DNA of 64,000 bases from Homalodisca vitripennis (taxonomy: Eukaryota; Arthropoda; Insecta; Hemiptera; Cicadellidae), in NCBI RefSeq assembly GCF_021130785.1, contig NC_060214.1, forward strand, positions 46,685,001 to 46,749,000, given 5' to 3'. Under the pieces are notes generated by a model. That model worked only from the letters and a program-made list of their open reading frames with translations. It had not been told where the DNA came from and did no database searches. Positions 1-13,320 of the stretch are shown here, piece after piece. The translations under genes were made by a program, and so were the position numbers. How positions within the stretch are numbered: the stretch's first letter is position 1; the number at the start of each line of letters is the position of its first letter.

Positions 1-707
1 TGAGGTTCAGGTGCCTTGACAATTGCTTCAACCTTACTAGGTGCGGTATGCAACCCTTGTTTACTGATAAACAAAACCTAAATATTCTAAACTGTCACAG
101 AAAAAATTTACATTTGTTCTTGCTCACTGTGAACTCATTGTCTTCAAGTCTTTGACACACTAGTCTAAGTCTATGCATGTGTTCCTCATTGTTTTTACCT
201 GTTACTAGAATGTCATCTAAAAATACAGTTACCCCCGGGATACTTGTAATGTTTCGTTCTATTATTCTCTGGAATATTCCCGGTGCTGAACTGATACCAA
301 AACATAGGCGATTGTAAGCATACAATCCTTTGTGTGTGCTAATTGTTACAATACGTTTGACTAACTACATCTAGTTTAAGCTGCTGATAAGCTGAAGATA
401 AATCTATTTTAGAGAATTTTTCTCCGTTTTGTAGGCTGGCAAATATTTCTTCAATTTTCGGTAACGGGTGTCGGTTCTACCTCCAAGAAAGGATTTACAG
501 TTATTTTATAATCCCCACAAATTCTTATTTTTCCCATTAGCCCTTAATAATTGGTACAATGGGAGTCCCCCATTCACTGGTATCTACTGGTGAAATAACG
601 TTCTCTTGTTCTAGTCTAGTCAGCTCGGCTTCTACTTTTTCTTTAAGTGTAAAAGGTAACGTCTAGGTTTAAAGTATTTTGGTACTACATTTTCTTTTAA
701 CTTTAAT
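1..707 (-). pseudogene. Reverse transcriptase region of gypsy pol, partial
   Basis: The open frame at 95-325 contains FGISSAPGIFQR and VFLDDILVTG. The latter holds the two aspartates of the RT active site (family motif Y/F-x-D-D). Upstream frames (about 340-700) carry fragments of the palm, including a stretch like TPIVPIIK, but with stops and frame changes. After the active site the frame breaks again, and residues like GLHTAPSKVEAI (about 1-60) show the thumb in another frame. The gene is cut by the window edge, so RNase H and integrase are not visible. No intact enzyme is encoded here. Confidence 0.85.
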
Positions 708-1340
708 TTAACTGGTGCACCCTTGAAAACATCCCAACTTATCCGTAAATACATTTGGAAACTCATTGTACAGTAATTCTACTTGTTTGTTGTTGTTGAC
801 AACAGACGGATTGACAGATGTTTGTTTGTTTACCTCTACAGGTGTGTTTGTGGCTTCCCACTGACAGGCGTGCATTGCGTCTGCCGCGCTGCCGCCTGCA
901 GTTGGCACAACCCCCACCATGCTCGTGCGATCGGCTGACTGTACATTGTTTACATTACTAGGCACTCTAACTGTTAAATCTAATGCTTGCATCCAATCAC
1001 GCCCTAACAAGGGATTAGCCCCATTAGCTACGATGTATAAAGCTAATTGTTTCTCTTTTACCTTTATGTTGTTAACATTGACCATAACCTTACCTAAAGG
1101 CCTGATCTTTTCATGTGTATATGAACTTAATACTAAGCTAGTTGGATACATGTTTATATTTCCTAACTTAGTCTTACAATCTTTTTCTGACATAACTGAA
1201 ACACAAGCTCCACTATCGACTTCAAATACAATTTCCTTACTTTCCACTAATAACTGTACCGTTATTGGCTCAATTTTATTAATCTTAGTTTCTATTTCTT
1301 TAAACCGTAAATAGATTGGAAATGTCATACACATCGTCAT
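708..1340 (-). pseudogene. Aspartic protease region of pol
   Basis: This 210-residue open frame contains the retroviral-type aspartic protease signature VDSGACVSVM at about residue 41. About 70 residues later comes LLGRDWMQALDL, the flap-distal G-R-D motif of these proteases. The C-terminal end (LLYNEFPNVFTDKLGCF) is the linker that leads into reverse transcriptase in gypsy elements. A frameshift near 720 separates it from the RT: the next frame continues with the expected lysine-rich KLKLKEN segment. The enzyme would cut the gag-pol polyprotein. The ATG at 1340 is not a natural start, since in the family this region is part of gag-pol. Confidence 0.85.
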
Positions 1341-1539
1341 TGTCTTTATGTTTCCAGTGATTATCTGAACCGGACTCTGCTGATTCTTTACTTTCCTCTA
1401 CATAGTGCTGCCTACCTTTATAAACATATTGCTTTTTATTGCTGTAAAAACTGTTTCCCTTTAGCTGAAAGCTCCTTAGACCTATTTGTAAAAAACATTT
1501 GGTTTGTTCTCATTAGGTTTGTTAACATAATTTTTCGAT

Positions 1540-2290
1540 CTACAAAAACTCTTTCAAGGTGTCCTTCTTTTTAAAATGATTACACGTGTACTCACGAAAC
1601 CGACATTGCGATGCTGTGTGTGATCCTCGCTTGCCGCAACAATAGCAGGTGAATGTCTCCCAGCGCCTTCCCGCCGTCCGAATGACCGTCTCGCTGCGAT
1701 GCTCGCCGCCTGTGTCCTTTTCGGTATCGACCCGCTGCTCTGCCATCCGGTGAATACGTCCTCCTGCAGTTGTCATCTGGGCCGCCCCTTCTCAGCAAAT
1801 TCCATTGCAGTAGCTAGTTGCACGGCTTTTTCATAAGTGAGGTTCTCCTCCCCGAGAAGTCTTTTCTGTATCTGTTGGTCTCGCAGACCCGCGACTAATC
1901 TGTCCCTTAAGTAGTCTGGCAATTTATCACCAAATTCACAATACTTAGATAACTGTTTTTAAATGCACATATAATCGCTAACCGTTTCATGATCCAATTG
2001 ATTCCGCCTACTAAATTTAAATCTTTCCGTGATAAAAGAAGGCTTGGGATGCAGATGATTCGCTAAAGTGTCCACAATTTCCTTGTACGACTTGTCAGAC
2101 GGTTTGTCTGGTGTAAATTTAAGTCTTTCAGTAACGTATAGGTCCTTACACCCATAACTGTCAACAAAGTGCTTAGTTTCTTTGAATTATCGATATCATT
2201 ACAATCAATAAAAAACTCAAATCTCTCTATATAAGACTGCCACGATTCTTCCGCACTATCAAAATAACCCATAGACCCGATAGTTGCCAT
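1540..2290 (-). pseudogene. gag of the gypsy element, broken
   Basis: Gag is the structural protein that packages element RNA in the cytoplasm. The likely start is the ATG at 2288-2290 (MATIGSMGYFD...), because the next 40 residues (ESWQSYIERFEFFI, then VMGVRTYTLL) match the usual gag opening of this lineage. The frame is lost around 2060-2160 and again near 1800, and short open frames (1540-1776, 1592-1798) continue the protein. The C-terminal part carries a zinc-knuckle-like cluster, CYCCGKRGSHTASQC, with one extra residue compared with the standard C-x2-C-x4-H-x4-C spacing. A second knuckle after it is degenerate. Products of this copy would be truncated. Confidence 0.8.
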
Positions 2291-2553
2291 TTTGTTTTCT
2301 TGTACACTCCGTAATAACTGTTTAAAATGTCCCCGGTAAAAATAATCGTCTAACGGCATTAATTGCAACGATTAAAATCAGCTTGTGCGCTGCTTACACC
2401 AAGAATAGTTTATATCGAATCGGCGTACCTTACTACTCCCGACCGTTGGAATGTCCGGAATGTCCTTGCACATTCGCGGTTATTTGCACGTGTTCCTTAC
2501 GCTTGTTGCCCTTCCGCACTAAATCACTGTTAATTCACTGTTGCAGTTGTTTT

Positions 2554-2564
2554 CCTCGTCGCCA
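2554..2564 (-). other. Primer-binding site, tRNA-Ser type
   Basis: The minus strand reads TGGCGACGAGG one base after the LTR end. This is the exact complement of the 3' end (CCTCGTCG plus CCA) of insect tRNA-Ser as I know it. It fixes the 5' LTR boundary and the element orientation. Confidence 0.8.
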
Positions 2565-2565
2565 C

Positions 2566-2830
2566 TGTAATGTATGCGGGTCGACACTGTACTCTCTATG
2601 GGTCGGGAAGAATAATTAAACTACACATTTAGAGTAACATTGCTCTAGGACCGCTCGTAAAGGAACGGACGGGACGCGGAGGTTACATGACGGTGTCTGG
2701 TGGTGGACTCCGGGTGGACTGCTGGCTGGCCAGCTTGGACCGTTGGTTGTAGGGTAGTGGCGTGATGTGACGTCACAGGAGAGCAGCCTATGAGCATTCT
2801 TTATTCTTTTAGACCACATCGTATGTTACA
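2566..2830 (-). repeat. 5' LTR of the gypsy element
   Basis: On the minus strand the segment begins TGTAACATAC and ends CATTACA, so it has TG...CA ends. It is followed after one base by the primer-binding site. Length is about 265 bp. Within it, an A-rich AAAAGAATAAAGAATG stretch lies near the 5' end, and a perfect CRE-like palindrome TGACGTCA is at 2768-2775, a plausible promoter element of the LTR. The outer boundary is inferred from the TG terminus only, because the partner LTR lies outside the window. Confidence 0.7.
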
Positions 2831-5149
2831 TCGCCTGACAATACATACTGCCAACATCACTGGTGCAGACATTAAATATCACTATGGATACCTACCATAA
2901 CTTAGTACTTCTCACACTAAATACACTACAGATGTCCAGAATATTTTGCACATATATAATAGAGAAGAATTACATAACCTGCCATGGCGAAACACCGAAA
3001 TAACTAAGGCTACAAAATTTCTATTACAATTTAAATTCGATAAATTAAGATACTTATCCAACACACATAATGTGCGAAAAGATTGAGCTGTTTAAAAAAT
3101 CTAAAAGCGTTATATATAATGATGACGTATCTCTTGATCATTATAGTCTACATTCATTTACATTTATAAAAACATTAAAATGTAAATCTAATTGAACATT
3201 TTAAACTGGCTAACAATATTTTTAAATACTATTTTAAATATTCATAGTTATTACTTTAAAGCATGTATCACTTGCGATTTTAATATTAAAAAATTATAAA
3301 AAAACTTTAAGGATTCAATTTCATTCTCTTATTTCTTATTTCCATTTCTCTCAAATGTCAAAAACTATTAAAATATAAACAAGAACTTTTTGAACTAAAA
3401 ACTATGGTAATAAGTTGTTACTCATAACATTACGTAGTTCCTGACTGGTGTACAAACAGGATGCGGTCTATACAGTAGAGAACGTAAACCAATGTTACTG
3501 CAATAACTAAAAGCACAATCAACATTAATCACATGCATCAGGAAGGTGGATGAAACGAGTGTTATTATTTTGTAACAATATATAAGGCAAACGTCCGAGA
3601 TCCTTTTATACTTTCAAATCATCCATAGTAAATTATTATTTTTAAACCAAGTTAATCTATTTACGATGTAATGTTAAAAGCATAAATGTGTGTTATTTTG
3701 TAAATTTTAAAGCCGTATAACACAAAATAATAATAATACTTACATACATAATACAATTCTATTTGTGTGATGTACTGTTGTTACATCTTACTTCTGTTTG
3801 AACAAGAAAATATCCATTGTTGAAAAATAATTTCTGTACGATCTTAGGTATCACTGCTCAATAAAATATATCCACCTACGCTTCGACATATCCTAACTAA
3901 ATTCTTGAAAACTTACCCTAAAAAGTAACCTTTATTACAAGTAATACAATAAATAAAGTCAGATGATTGTAATTTTTGGGATTAATTTGGTTTATCTGGC
4001 GAGTTTAGCTTTATCATGACTGCTACTAATAAACCACATTTAAAATCTTTTTAATAATGATAAGTTTTTCGTTACAGTATATAAATATATCCAATTAGAA
4101 ATTTTCGGTTACGGTTTCCTTCCTATTTCAAAATATGATCAATTTAGAATAAATACATCATTTTGATCTTAAAATTTACTCATGCAACATTTTTTATAAA
4201 CTCTAAATAGTTAAAAAAATACTATTCCAAGACACGTATAGAAAATCTAAAGAATGTAACAATAATATTCTACCTAAAAATTAAATAGTGAACAAATTCA
4301 ATTAATATTGATCAAAATAATGCAAACTTAAAAGACTGGCTTTGTAATATAGTTCGACCAATTAATAATATCGCACCTAGAGGATGGATTAATTACACTC
4401 CATATTACAACTCATTCCCTGTGCTTATTTATCTCCCTTATTACTTATAAATCTTCTATTTTGTAATAACTCTCTTTGCTTATTCATACACTAAATATTT
4501 TCAAATCAACAATTGATCTATTAGTCTGCTGTGACAAGGCCATAATGCCGCGAGAGCAATTATATTAAATATTTTATCGAAATTAACTAATTCACTGTGT
4601 TTTACAATATATGCTCGCGATTTAGTCCCAAATGTTATTCTTTTTGCTGCCAATATTAAGGATGGAATGTGTTTATCTTGATAACTAGCCTATCTGCAGT
4701 TGGAGGAGGGAAAAATAAATAAACTATTGACTCAGTGACTGCAAAAACTAACTAAAGAACAAGTCAAGTGCAAACCAAAGTTTACGCTGTGGAAACATTA
4801 TAGATATGCTATGCTACCTGTTATATGCGGATCTGAACGCGATGTTCTTAGACAAAGACAGGATCCTATGGGAATATTCACTTAAAATTACATTCCAAAC
4901 ACATCTGAGGTGAGTGAAAATCAATTAAATATATTCCAATGCCCTGAGAAACTTTAGATATCAGTTTAAGAACCGTGTATTCGTATCCTTAAATTAGACA
5001 GCAGAAAATCTTTTTTTAAATACACGTTCATATTGATTTCAAATTTCTCTCAAGAACTCTATAATATATGACATAATTCCAATAATTTCAGTATATAAAT
5101 AAATATCTTAAGCAAATGTAAAGGCATTCTAATGCACTACGTGATAAGG
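2831..5149. other. AT-rich DNA with no recognised gene
   Basis: Stops are frequent in all six frames and no open frame reaches 60 codons. No terminal repeats or protein motifs were seen. It is likely old intergenic or intronic DNA. Confidence 0.6.
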
Positions 5150-7870
5150 GCCTATGTTATTCAGAAAGAGAATTAGGGATATTTTTAGGTACATACTATG
5201 TCAGTGTACGTCGTGAGCATATCCCTTTTTCATGTCACTATAAATATTTCTTAGTGATGTGGTGGTAACAGAACGATACTCCAATCTCTTGATCCGTTAT
5301 TAAATTAATTTAAATATAAATTCTTAGACACCTGAGGACTGAAAGCCAAACCGGTTTTATAATTACCAAATCAAATATAAAAAAAAACGATTATATTATG
5401 TGTTTTCCAATATTTTATTATGAACGATTTCAGTAACAATATAAATATATTACATCAGCTCGGAGTAGTGTTAAATCTAAATTCCTTATCGTTTTATTTA
5501 ACATACTCATGATAAAATATATTATGTCTGTCCATGTCATTTTCATACGATTATTATAGCGATATAAGGTATATATGGTGTGATAACTAAAATACCAACT
5601 TTTGAGTATCATTGCAATCATACATCCCCTTGGTTCCAACTGAGCTGAAACTAATCATGAACTTACATGGCTTCAAAAACATGAAGGAATTGCTACATTA
5701 TTGTTGTTGTTTTTACTTAAATCGAAATAATAGTTTAAAAAAAATTGTGTATGCATTGAACCTAATGCGATGCTTATATGTAAATTAATATACGTATGAT
5801 GAATAAGTAAGTTCTAAAAGTAACAGTTTAGTGTAGCCGTACGGACAAAATTGTACGTGCAGTGTTTGCACATAATGTAGCTTATATAAATATACTAGTA
5901 ACTAACATACAAATTATATAAGGAAAATAATCGTTAGAGCACTGTTGCTACGAGTTAAATTCTCTTTTATATTTTTATACACTAGACAATTAAAAAAATA
6001 AAAGATCGCTTTTATTGTTGTTGAACAATTTCGTTGATAGATAGACATAAATTTCAATTTCATCATATTGTTAAAGGAAATGAGTTTTTATAATTCGTTT
6101 TCGATTTTAATTACTCCTATGTAAACATATAGCTGATATTCTACGGTCCAATCGAAGTGAAATTGTCTAGTCAAGTGACAGACCGGCCTTGATAATGTAA
6201 TCAGCAAACACCAATCACAGTAATCGATACCATCTATCTCTGTTAACCGAGGTTATTATGTACGTCAAATAAACCTAGTATAGATTGTTGCGTTGATCAT
6301 CAAAACTTATTCCTGTCTTAAACATGGAGTTTAGCTATTTTATTAAATAGTTAATTGGTTACTTTCTAAAATAATTATTCATTTGGTAGTTTTTAGATCA
6401 CTAACGTAAACGATGACTCTCTTAATTTTAAATTCCACGTTTTTTTTTATTTTCTAAAGCCTATTAGGTTGTCGTATAAAAATATTTGAGAAATTGTATT
6501 TAAACAATGATTACTCAGAAATAACTTTAAATTCCTCTGTGTTGTTTAGGCTATCTATTCTAAAGGTAACATTTAGTCATGTTTGTAACATATTTAATAT
6601 TTTCACTAAACTTTCCCTCTTTACTCATTAAATTACTTTGTTGAAATTTACTAAACAATATAGAAACTATACTGTATAAATAGTTTTCTCTTATTTTTTA
6701 TTTTGGACTAAATAAAAAAATAATAATGTATGTATTAAAATAATTAAAAAATACAAAAGCACTATACTTCACAATGACTGTTAGTAAAATAAAATTGAAT
6801 CGGTTATTTATCTTTATACACCTCTTCTTAAATGGTCGGGTAGTAAGTTTTTAGTATAGTATGGAAATAAATTTGTTCTGCTTTGTGCTAATCAAAATAA
6901 ACATTAAAGTTTTGCTACATATATTATAATCGTATATTTCAATTAGAATTCTTCTTCCTTTATGGATCAATAGGAATGTTAAACATTTGGGATAAATTTT
7001 TAATTTATTAGACGTTGTCTGAAGAAAACAGGCCTACAAAGTGCACTATATATCATTAACGTTTATTTACTGTATTACACAGTACGTACTACTAGTAAAT
7101 TAATCATTAAAAAAAACAACTAATAAGTAAGAAACTAATTAGATATACCACATATAATTGGTTTTGTTTATATAAACAAAACAAATTACGAAGTCGGTTA
7201 ATAGACTGATTCAGGTTATGTACTAATTTTGTATACATGATGGCATTATTTTTTAGAATTTAAATCGAAGTATTTACAAAAACCTTTGAAAAGTAATTTA
7301 TAACTTTAGGACAATTATTGTTAAGAGTTTTCAATGCGTATCCCTTATTGCGCGTTCAATAGCAGTTCGTTTAATTAAGAGTAAGTTCAAATTTTGAATT
7401 AAAAAATAATTATTAATATGTCCGATAGTAGAGGATGTAGGATTTTTTGTCTTATAAAGTATTAGGTTTATCTAGACAATTCCTTTTATTTAAATTGTTA
7501 TAGAAAATAAACGTCTATAAGGTACTCTATAAAACAAAAATATAAAATTACGAATTTTTAAATTGTTGGTTAATCTGGCCCTAGATTTCATGCTACAGTC
7601 TACATTAAATATAATATAATTTATGATTAGCAAGTTTTAACGGGGATGACAATAATATTGTTTTAAGACGATTTCACAAATGTAAAAAACATTAGCTAAG
7701 ATAATTGATGTTTTCAATCTAGTAATTATGTAATAAAATACCTTTCGTATCGTGTACTTGGTATACCCATTATTACATTAAGTAGTAAAAACTATACTAT
7801 CGACATAAAAATGCCTCGGTTATTATGCGCTCAACTTGGTTTAAACTAATAAATCAACAGAAACTAGACA
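5150..7870 (+). repeat. Old dispersed repeat, copy A
   Basis: Several collinear patches match the stretch at about 62010-63800 in the same orientation. Anchors: 5190-5220 (actatgtcagtgtacgtcgt, compare attatgtcagtctatgtcgt near 62038); about 5480-5530 with 62290-62340; 5835-5885 (gtgcagtgtttgcacataat) with 62845; 7672-7695 (tttcacaaatgtaaaaaaca) with 63345; 7840-7865 (aataaatcaacagaaact) with 63750. Identity in the anchors is roughly 75-85% by eye, and copy A is longer by over 1 kb between the third and fourth anchors. No coding content was recognised. Confidence 0.55.
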
Positions 7871-7944
7871 GCTACAATCATTAAGCAATCACAGTTGAAA
7901 TAATAAAAGTGGATAATATAAACTAATATAGTAATAACTATATA

Positions 7945-8273
7945 CAGGGTGTCCAGCAACCATTCGAACAAACTTTGCCACTTTGTTCAACAGGCCAAAA
8001 ATAACAAATAATGCAATATAACAGGTGCCCTATTTCACTTCGTTTAGCGTCTGTCTGTCTCTATGTGTTTTGTGGGGAAAAAATTACTACTAAAAAACCA
8101 ATTAAGATACAGAATTCAAACTTAACAGTTATGTTAACCTAGTGTTGGTTCTTTTCAGTGAAAAAAATAAAACAAATATCTAATTGCATTTCAAAATGGC
8201 GGCCGTTCAAAATTTTCTAATTGTATTAGCTTTGAAACGGCTACTTTGACAGCATAGCAACGAAATAACACTA

Positions 8274-8277
<4 letters not shown>
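7945..8277 (+). mobile_element. Mariner-like terminal fragment (tentative)
   Basis: The segment starts at a TA dinucleotide followed by CAGGGTGTCC, the common terminal sequence of mariner-superfamily elements. About 250 bp in, it carries AAAATGGCGGCCGTTC, a motif that recurs in untranslated regions of such elements in insects (from memory, not searched). No transposase frame and no matching far end were seen, because the (AT)n tract interrupts the segment on the right. Confidence 0.4.

Positions 8278-8343
<66 letters not shown>
8278..8343. repeat. (AT)n microsatellite
   Basis: An uninterrupted TA dinucleotide run of about 66 bp abuts the mariner-like fragment. Confidence 0.95.
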
Positions 8344-8351
<8 letters not shown>

Positions 8352-8614
8352 CAAAGAGAACAAGTTAATAAAATAAGCAGCTATTAATAATAATAGTTAA
8401 ACAAAAGTTTGGATAAATCTGTAAATTTAAACTTAACAAGAAACAAGAGTATAAATAGATAATACTTACTAGAGAGTTATAAGGAACGAAAGAATCCTCT
8501 CTATCGCAGGTTCTTTATCATCAGATAATAAATCTTTCAACGAAGCTGGCCGATTCACCTTGCATCTATCACTCAAGTAGTGATGATAGTTGAAAATGAA
8601 ACGTTCCACTTTGA

Positions 8615-8875
8615 CAGTGGAGCCGTGAGTCAGCAGCGCGTGCCCTAGTCAAATACGACAAACGCTACCTCCTCTCAGAGTCTGAACCGGAGGGAGAAGT
8701 GGTGGGAGCTCCAAATATCCCGAAAAAAAATGTTCTCAGAAAATTTGTCACTGAGCCTGCAACTGCAAAACCGTACCGGCCACCCGCAATAATAAACGCG
8801 CAAACTGTTCTCGAATGTTATTTTGAGCTGTTGGTATCAGCAACATCGCATTATGTGAGGCTATGTATTAAATGA
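8615..8875 (+). other. Unidentified exon-like open frame
   Basis: Between a stop at 8612-8614 and the TGA at 8873-8875 there is an open frame of 86 sense codons without an early ATG. Base composition is clearly more GC-rich than the surroundings. The conceptual peptide looks protein-like rather than random: a charged stretch with KYDKRYLLSESEPEGEVV, then VTEPATAKPYRPPAII. The bases before it (cactttgacag) could serve as a splice acceptor. I do not recognise the family. It may be one exon of a host gene, a fragment of a captured gene or a transposon remnant. Its ATG-less start makes a single-exon gene unlikely. Confidence 0.3.
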
Positions 8876-11800
8876 TGGGAGCACACAGATACTTTTAATA
8901 ATTGAATGAAATTGTGAATGCAATTAATAAACTGTGTTTAAACCACCACATATTAGCAAGGATAAATCTAACAACAGTATTGCACAGGTATTAATGAATA
9001 AAAAATATGCAATTGCGTTTACCTGGAAAAGTAGAACAATTATTTTTCATCATAAAACATAACAAAAGGAGATAATAAACAGTTCACGAGATGCTGACTT
9101 ACTCACTTTCAAATAAATGGTTGTGAAAATATTTTTTTCTCTGAAAAATGCAATTATAATAACAAATAAGGCATTATTTATTAATTATATTAGGTTAAAG
9201 CGTATACATCGGACGCTAATACCTTTAGCGGTTACTTTTAATAAACCTTTTCCTTTTAAAATTTGAAACCGCAATAATATTTATTTTAAATTTTATACAA
9301 TAAATGTTACATATTTTATGTGTTAAATTTTTTTTTTCTGTTACCAAACATGTACACTATTCAAGTAATTGCCCCAATGAGAGACACAATATATCAAATA
9401 CACTATGTGTCCTAACACAGTCCAGTAGATCTTGGTACTATCGCAAATAACATTAAATCTTCAGATAATTTACGACCATTTGTGCCGTAAAACCAAAGCT
9501 GAAAATCATTTTCTCTCCATTTAACTCGTGCTTGGCGCTGATGCCACTTTTATTTACGATCATGCCACATTTTTATTTGAGAGTGTCAAGCAAAAAATCG
9601 TTCCCTGTGAAAAATCCTTACCGCATTTTTTTATTTGTTACTAATTCACATTTATACCACCAAAATAGCAACAATATAGTGTTAACAAGGAGCAATAAGG
9701 GAAAGAGCTCGATCGGTCTGATTGTAAACAGGCTGAATTGTAACAAAGGCAAATTTGATTTTTCATTCATGATATTTTTTCTAAATTTATAATAGGTTAA
9801 TCGAAGAAGAATCGGGAGAAATCAAGCATTTGGAAGTGTGATGTTGTAGTCCACTTAAATATTACCAACCGGTCGTAGTGAAAAGATCATTTCCACGTCA
9901 TTACTACAATTATAAACCTCAAACACTTCTACCCCTTTAGTTTTTGCATTAGATTTGTAAGAGGTGGCTGATTTCACTAAATTTAGACAGTTATATAGCG
10001 TTCCAAAATATCTTTTAGCTTTATATCTTAACATTTATCCTACTTGGAATACTTAAAGTAATTATTCCATTTTATTTCTGAGTTACTAATGAAAATAAGA
10101 AACAATAATGGGATTGTTTGGTTATGAATATATTCTTCACTCAGCCATATGAATTAAGGATTCAAAAAGGAGTAGGGTTTTTTGAAGTTTACCATTGTTT
10201 TTGCAGGACTAAAATCTACATTTCCAACTAAATATCCAGCATGAATTTGTGTCAGAGATAAATCTAAATGTGGCATGGTTGTATTTCTATATATTTAGTG
10301 CAAAAATTGTTTTGTTTTCTGTTCTTTGACAGTTATCTTTCCTTTTAATTAAAAACACAGTACTTTCTCGTGATTATTAATTATTGACACTGAATACTTA
10401 TTATTATTTATCATAATAGCCCAGGTAAAAATACAAAAAAAATTTAATAAGAGATAAACATATTAGAACTTATTTTTTCTATATTTCTATTTGCAATTAA
10501 TTTACCCTTGTTGGATTTAAATATTATAGGAGCATGGGTATTCTTTTAAAATACTATTAGAAGTCAAGGAGGGAATTTAATATATGTATAATATGGAGTT
10601 CCCTCTTAATGAGTCCCCTTTGTCTTGAGTTCCGTTTGTTAATAAAGAATCCGCTGTTGACTAGGTACAACTATGGGATCGCATATAACAATAACTTAAC
10701 ACTATACGACACTGATCCTGATTTAGACGTATATTATCTACAAACGGATTGTATTTGATTTAAAAAATGATAACATAAATATAAAATGTGGTATATGAAA
10801 TAATATTTTTAATAAGGATTTGCGATTTGTAATGGAATGAGGAAGTTATTTCATGATATAAATGTTAAACACTCTAAACGGTGCTTTCAGATATAAATAA
10901 GCCCTAATGATACACTCTGCTCACTTATCCCCTTATTTTACATCCCTAATTTGGTGACCTTTAATCAAAACAGTCCGGTTTCGAGTTGTATCCTAACGTG
11001 CTAAAAACTAATACCCAAACTTTACTGATATTAAAGGCCAGACTAAAAGTTTCTAAAATTATTTTACACTATATTAATCTACAAACGCTGTTCATAAAAC
11101 CATTGCTATAGCCTAAATTTAATGTTTAGTTAATTTTAGTTATGTCTACGAAGCATAACAATTTCTTAATTTAATTGCTAAGGTATAATTTAATACTTAT
11201 TTAATCAGTATATAATATTTTGAAACAAATATGTTTTTACAAATATTATATATCTTTTCTTACATTTTTATACTTTTCGTTAATGTATTTAAATTTTACC
11301 CATGATATATTTACACAGCATATTATGTTATGTGTCACCAACAGATTGCTGCATTTGAAATTTTTTATTTCTGCTACAATGAATTCCTTCACATAAATTA
11401 ACTATTTGTTTTAATAACGTAGTAATAAATTCATATACAATAACAAGTAAACTTAAATAACTGTTACAGTTCTTCCAATTTATGTTGTTGGAACAGTTAT
11501 ATAAAGTTTGTTTATTTATAGTCGTCTGAAATATAATAATAATTAGTTTCTATAGATATCATACTGTATGAAAGGCATCATTCACGTCTTGCCTCACGCG
11601 AAACTATGAAACGGATCTAGTAACATTTACATTGTCACTATTTATGTTTACTAATATTTAAGTAATTTCTACTTATTTTTAAGCCAGCTTGAGTATGGAT
11701 ACTGTACAATTTGAAATATCATTTATCTTATAATAAATGACACTACCTTCTCAATTTCATTAATAATAACACTTATCCACGGTCTTTTACATTTCCATAT

Positions 11801-12872
11801 TTAAATATCTACTTCTACGCTAAATATATCTAAAAAAATATTATATCCCACACTATAATCAACAAATAAAATGTATCTGACGAGCAACAGATGAAATAAT
11901 CTCCAGTGCTTCCTTTTCCGGTTAGAGAGGCAAAGGATGGGAAATGGGGGCTTAACCTGTCTGATGTCCAGAGAGCGGGTCAAACGATGGTTATTGGCAT
12001 TGGAGGGAAGGGAGAGGCTGGACTGAGAGAATTCGAAATGTCGGCAGGACACGTTCAAAGAGGAGCTCATTCCCTCACTGCACGCTCGGGAATAACCTTT
12101 GTCAGGATGGATTATAGGAATACATGATCACGATCTTGGTTCTTATTGCGATTAAATTTGTTAAGATTTTTTAAGACTACTGTAATACCTAAAAGTAAAA
12201 TAATAAATAAACTATAATTAAAATTAAAATATATACAATTTCAAAACAAACAATTAAAATTACCATGTAGCCTACTACTGTATTAATTTTTAACATTAAA
12301 AATACTACCTAATTTACAAACATTAGTTTGCTGAATATCTCGTTGTACAACTTACCTTCTGTACATTTTCACCAATATAATTCACCTACTCATGTTAATA
12401 AGTATGTAATAAGTAATAATAAGTCTGGCTGTTGCGATTAGTCAGAACATGGAATATTGAAAAGGATGCGCGTAAACAGAAAAGTGAGCTCCGCCCTTTT
12501 AGTCGCGGAAAAGTTACAAATGACTTGTTTTACCGCCATTTGGTTCAGGTAATCCGTTTTTATTTAGAATAATAAGCTTTTTTTAACACATATGCGTGCA
12601 TTCCAGGAATTTACAATTCATATTGTGTTCAATTATTTAAGACACAACGATGTTAAGCTGAGAATTGTAAAAAGAGAACAGAGACTCTTTTCCAAATGTT
12701 TATTGGAACTTCATGATTATAATTCTTCCATATGGTTGGATAAAATGGAATATTGTTGGCACACAGTGGCCCTATTTGGAGGTTTCATTCGAATATAAAC
12801 AAAATCTTTATGTTGTAGGATTTTTTTTTTACTATAGGTTGAAATTTATTCAATTTGAAAATAAAATATTAT

Positions 12873-12874
<2 letters not shown>
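8876..12874. other. AT-rich DNA with no recognised gene
   Basis: The longest open frames here (9532-9792 and the overlapping pair at 11801-12127) lack recognisable motifs. A short patch at about 11900-12100 is GC-richer than its surroundings and open on both strands, but nothing identifies it. No repeats with partners were found. Confidence 0.5.

Positions 12875-12921
<47 letters not shown>
12875..12921. repeat. (AT)n microsatellite
   Basis: A pure TA run of about 46 bp. It produces the tyrosine-isoleucine run in a spurious frame over this stretch. Confidence 0.95.
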
Positions 12922-12923
<2 letters not shown>

Positions 12924-13110
12924 AGGAAATATTTCTTAAAAGTACATGATAGTAATACGTAACTATTACGTGCTTAACATATAATTTAAAACCTTATATT
13001 CAGTCTGCAATAGTTTATGGAATTTTTTATATTTATTGCCTGAGCAATAGCGAAACCTAACAGCCAAATGATAAACAAATGTCTATTTCCATATACTTAT
13101 CGGCTTGTCT

Positions 13111-13320
13111 GAATTTCAATAATGTGTAAGTTTGCCTGTGAACTTTAGTATATCTGTAACTTTTGCCTTTGAATTTCAATGTATCTGTAGGTTTACCTGT
13201 GACTTTCAGTATATATGTAAGTTAGCCTCTGAATTTCACAATATCTTTAGCTTTGCCTGTGAGATACAATGAATATGTAAGTTTGCCTTTGAATTTCAGT
13301 ATACCTGTAAGATTGCCTGT
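13111..13320. repeat. 30-bp minisatellite, seven units
   Basis: Seven consecutive units of about 30 bp (210 bp total) share a pattern of GAATTTCA, then TATCTGTAAG, then TTTGCCTGT. Neighbouring units differ at several positions, so the array is old. Odd and even units alternate between ends like CCTGT and CCTTT or CCTCT, which suggests an earlier 60-bp higher-order unit. No coding frame follows the period. Confidence 0.85.

Larger units (their letters stand above)
1..2830 (-). mobile_element. Ty3/gypsy (Mag-like) LTR retrotransposon, 5' part
   Basis: Reading the minus strand from 2830 towards 1, the order is LTR, primer-binding site, gag, zinc knuckle, aspartic protease, reverse transcriptase. 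This is the order of a Ty3/gypsy element. The primer site complementary to the 3' end of tRNA-Ser is typical of the Mag lineage; the lineage assignment is inference from that site and from the gag start. The element runs off the left edge, so RNase H, integrase and the 3' LTR are not seen and a target-site duplication cannot be checked. Several frameshifts and stops interrupt gag and pol, so this copy looks inactive as read. Confidence 0.9.

Noticed and set aside
919..1314. 131-codon plus-strand frame
   Set aside because: It is the antisense shadow of the gypsy protease region.
12713..12949. 78-codon frame with a Tyr-Ile run
   Set aside because: The run is the (AT)n microsatellite and no motif supports the remainder.
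13111..13320. CRISPR-like array (30-bp repeats)
   Set aside because: Units are contiguous with no spacers, diverged, and in eukaryotic DNA; it is a minisatellite.
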